Assembly: GCF_022921115.1 (NCBI RefSeq)
Contig: NZ_CP095075.1
Coordinates: forward strand, 496,001 to 560,000
Length of the DNA stretch: 64,000 bases
Direction: 5' to 3'
Source of the DNA: Halobacillus amylolyticus
Lineage (GTDB): Bacteria; Bacillota; Bacilli; Bacillales; Halobacillaceae
Position numbers and translations under genes: made by a program. Under the pieces are notes generated by a model, which was not told the DNA's origin, made no database searches, and worked only from the letters and a program-made list of their open reading frames with translations. This document shows, piece by piece, positions 62,326 to 64,000 of the stretch; position 1 is the stretch's first letter, and each line of letters starts with the position of its first letter.

Positions 62326-62649
62326 ATGAGCGAAGAGAAATTTCATTTAGATGGGAAGACAATTTTAGAAAAAGATTTTAAAACGTCCATGAGAGGGTAT
62401 AATCAAGAAGAGGTGGACGAGTTCTTGGATTTAGTCATCCAGGATTATGAAGCATTTAATAAAGAGATCGAAAGACTGGGCAATGAAAATGATCGTTTAA
62501 AAAAAGCTCCTTCTCGAGAGGCGGCACCTGCCCAGCGGTCAAGGCAAACTCAGACGGCCAATCATAATCATCAGGTAAATTACGATATTTTAAAAAGAGT
62601 TTCTAATTTAGAAAAAGCTGTATTTGGGAAAAAATATGCAGAAGAGTAA
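62326..62649 (+). CDS. gpsB: Cell-cycle adaptor GpsB
   Basis: GpsB is a DivIVA-like protein that moves PBP1 (PonA) between side wall and septum. The 107-residue protein has an N-terminal membrane-binding and PBP-binding part (LDGKTILEKDFKTSMRGYNQEEVDEFLDLV), a coiled coil to about 65, a linker rich in Ala, Arg and Gln, and a C-terminal trimerisation segment (YDILKRVSNLEKAVFG). ATG 62326 follows AGAGGTGAG. Its client ponA lies 6 kb upstream in this window. Confidence 0.95.
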   Translation: MSEEKFHLDGKTILEKDFKTSMRGYNQEEVDEFLDLVIQDYEAFNKEIERLGNENDRLKKAPSREAAPAQRSRQTQTANHNHQVNYDILKRVSNLEKAVFGKKYAEE

Positions 62650-62666
62650 GTGTATATATTTACCTG

Positions 62667-62732
62667 GTGACATGGCACGTTCTTTTTGCTATGATAATAG
62701 AACGTGACTATTAAACGAGTTACGCTTAAAAT
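62667..62732 (+). promoter_or_regulatory. Candidate promoters of rnpB
   Basis: Two overlapping options exist: GTGACA (62667-62672) with TATGAT (62690-62695), 17 nt spacer; and GTGACT (62704-62709) with TAAAAT (62727-62732), 17 nt spacer. The second would start close to the mature RNA end. CACGTTCT (62676-62683) and AGAACGTG (62699-62706) form an inverted repeat around the first -10 box. Confidence 0.4.
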
Positions 62733-62737
62733 GCACA

Positions 62738-63136
62738 TTTGAATACTCGGGTAATCGCTGTATTGCATCTGTGATACAGAGGAAAGTCCATGCTCGCACA
62801 AGCTGAGATGCTTGTAGTGTTCGTGCCTGACGAAACCATAAGTCAGGGTAACTTTTAAGTTAACGGCAGGGAAGATACCTACGTCCCTTAGGGGATAGGG
62901 TATTGCTACCTTGAAAGTGCCACAGTGACGGAGCCAGAATAGAAATATTCTGGGTGGAACGAGGTAAACCCCGCGAGCGAGCAACCCAAATTAAGGTAGG
63001 GGCACTTTTTGAAGGGAATTCAACCCGATAAGAGGTCGCGTTATGCGGCAGATAGATGGTTACCACCGGAGTACGAGGTTGACCGCCGTTTGTAGTACGA
63101 TGGAACAGAACATGGCTTACAGAGTATTCAAAGGTC
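62738..63136 (+). ncRNA. rnpB: RNase P RNA, Bacillus type B
   Basis: This is the catalytic RNA that trims the 5' leader of tRNA precursors, working with RnpA. The conserved 5' core GAGGAAAGTCCATGCTCGCA (near 62781), the GTGCCACAGTGACG segment (near 62918), GGAACGAGGTAAACCCC (about 62956-62972) and the 3' core CATGGCTTACAGA (near 63111) are present. The closing helix P1 forms from TTTGAATACTC (62738-62748) and GAGTATTCAAA (63122-63132). Its length of about 399 nt fits type B. Location after gpsB is as in B. subtilis. Exact ends are estimated. Confidence 0.95.
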
Positions 63137-63154
63137 ATTGATTCAACATGTTAT

Positions 63155-63209
63155 AACACCCTTCTACTTAAGCCTGATCGCTTTGATGGAAGGGTGTTTT
63201 ATTTTTATC
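63155..63209 (+). terminator. Terminator after rnpB
   Basis: AACACCCTTC (63155-63164) pairs with GAAGGGTGTT (63189-63198), followed by TTATTTTTAT. The loop is 24 nt. Confidence 0.75.
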
Positions 63210-63221
63210 GATAATAGAGGT

Positions 63222-63367
63222 TGTTCAAAAAGTCACCCAATGATAAACGGCGAATTTCTTCGTTGCTCGGTTTTTCCGGTCCTCACGTATGAAAGGCATA
63301 CGGCTTGCGGTCCTCAAAACTTTCGCGCCTCGAACTTCTTGTTTCTAATTTGGAAACTTTTTGAACA
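63222..63367. repeat. MITE-like palindromic repeat element
   Basis: The 146-bp element is bounded by a perfect 12-bp inverted repeat, TGTTCAAAAAGT (63222-63233) and ACTTTTTGAACA (63356-63367). Inside are two copies of GGTCCTCA (from 63280 and 63309) around a CGTATG/CATACG palindrome. It has no gene. I recall similar short intergenic repeats from other Bacillaceae genomes, but cannot verify this. It sits between rnpB and ypsC and ends about 10 nt before the ypsC ribosome site. Confidence 0.65.
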
Positions 63368-63388
63368 CTCGGTATTAGGAGGATCATC

Positions 63389-64000
63389 ATGCCACAAAAT
63401 GTAACCTTGATTGCTACAGCTGCTATGGGATTAGAAGCGATTGTTGCACGAGAAGTTCGTGCATTAGGCTATGAAGATGTGCAAGTAGAAAACGGAAGAG
63501 TAGTGTTTACAGCTCCAGTATCAGCGATTCCCCGTACTAATTTATGGCTTCGGACTGCTGACCGAGTAAAATTGGTAGTCGGTAGGTTTAAAGCCTATAG
63601 CTTTGATGAACTATTTGAAAAAACAAAAGCATTGCCATGGGAAACGTTTATCACCGAAGAAGGTGAATTCCCTGTGATAGGAAAATCGGTGAAGTCGAAG
63701 CTCTATAGCGTACCCGATTGTCAATCAATTGTGAAGAAGGCGATTGTTGAACGTTTGAAACAAAAATACGGCGTCGCGTCTATTTTGAAAGAATCCGGTG
63801 ATGATTTTTATCGAGTTGAAGTCGCTATACATAAAGATGAGGCATTGCTCACACTCGATACTTCAGGGAGCGGTTTGCACAAAAGAGGCTATCGCGTGGG
63901 ACAAGGGGAAGCCCCTTTAAAAGAAACCCTTGCTGCAGCTCTTATTCAAGTCACTAACTGGCATCCAGATCAGCCCTTTGTTGATCCTTTTTGTGGATCG
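63389..64000 (+). CDS. ypsC: THUMP-domain RNA methyltransferase YpsC (partial)
   Basis: This gene is cut by the window edge after 204 codons. The visible part has an N-terminal ferredoxin-like domain (ATAAMGLEAIVAREVRALGY), a THUMP domain (about 50-160) and the start of the methyltransferase domain: GSGLHKRGYRVGQGEAPLKETLAAALI near 166-192 and DPFCGS at the edge. The family methylates guanine in 23S rRNA (RlmL/RlmK-like); the exact target in Bacillus is less certain. TAGGAGGAT precedes ATG 63389. It follows gpsB-rnpB as in B. subtilis. Confidence 0.9.
   Translation, partial: MPQNVTLIATAAMGLEAIVAREVRALGYEDVQVENGRVVFTAPVSAIPRTNLWLRTADRVKLVVGRFKAYSFDELFEKTKALPWETFITEEGEFPVIGKSVKSKLYSVPDCQSIVKKAIVERLKQKYGVASILKESGDDFYRVEVAIHKDEALLTLDTSGSGLHKRGYRVGQGEAPLKETLAAALIQVTNWHPDQPFVDPFCGS

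Noticed and set aside
62580..63404. Frames overlapping rnpB on both strands
   Set aside because: The sequence is the RNase P RNA; the frames have no protein features.
1..64000. CRISPR arrays, tRNA genes, prophage or defence islands
   Set aside because: No regularly spaced direct repeats, no cloverleaf-like tRNA sequences and no phage or defence gene families were seen; gene content is core chromosome throughout.

Overview
The window is a stretch of core chromosome from a low-GC, endospore-forming Bacillaceae bacterium. Gene order follows the Bacillus subtilis ypbG to ypsC interval closely: gudB-ypdA-prsW-sleB-ypeB-cmk-rpsA-der-gpsA-spoIVA-hbs-mtrB-hep-ndk-cheR-aro-ypi-qcr-ypj-dapB-bshA-cca-birA-panBCD-dinG-aspB-asnS-dnaD-nth-ponA-recU-cotD-gpsB-rnpB-ypsC. 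Acidic protein tails, especially on PonA, and the overall sequence flavour suggest a moderate halophile of the Halobacillus/Virgibacillus/Thalassobacillus group. That genus guess is inference.

Layout. 0-7 kb: a membrane-anchored phosphoesterase, the adaptor MecB/YpbH, D-Ala-D-Ala ligase, glutamate dehydrogenase, the bacillithiol disulfide reductase YpdA, a frameshifted asparaginase (minus strand) and PrsW. 7-20 kb: the germination pair sleB-ypeB, a PilZ protein, cmk-plsC-rpsA, yphA, der-gpsA, small sporulation genes, spoIVA and hbs. 20-31 kb: mtrB (TRAP), the menaquinone set hepS-menG-hepT, ndk, cheR and the aromatic operon. In that operon aroB and aroH form one continuous reading frame, and the trp genes that sit inside the B. 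subtilis supraoperon are absent. 31-39 kb: an unrecognised 290-residue protein, ypiA-ypiB, ypiF, the bc complex qcrABC, ypjA, ypjB, a YugP-type peptidase and ypjC. 39-47 kb: mazG-like, dapB, mgsA, bshA, cca, birA and panBCD, tightly packed with several overlaps. 47-57 kb: dinG, ypmAB, aspB, asnS, dnaD, nth, then ponA-recU on the minus strand. 57-64 kb: more accessory, with a tiny spore protein gene, two small conserved genes, cdd, a complete IS1182-family insertion sequence (about 1.86 kb), cotD, ypsA, gpsB, the RNase P RNA gene, a 146-bp terminal-inverted-repeat element, and the 5' part of ypsC, cut by the window edge.

The genes serve spore formation and germination (SpoIVA, SleB/YpeB, CotD, YpjB, SpoVIF-like, SASP), cell-wall growth (Ddl, PonA, GpsB, YpiB), respiration (hep/men plus Qcr), aromatic, pantothenate and lysine biosynthesis, thiol redox (BshA, YpdA) and DNA maintenance (DinG, Nth, RecU, DnaD, HBsu).

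Most of the window is conventional. I did not find a convincing new multi-gene defence or metabolic system. The strongest unusual signals are the AroB-AroH fusion, the unrecognised amidohydrolase-like protein at 30.8 kb, the palindromic repeat element in front of ypsC, and a possible RBS-masking hairpin ahead of a sporulation gene. No tRNA, CRISPR array or replication origin was seen.
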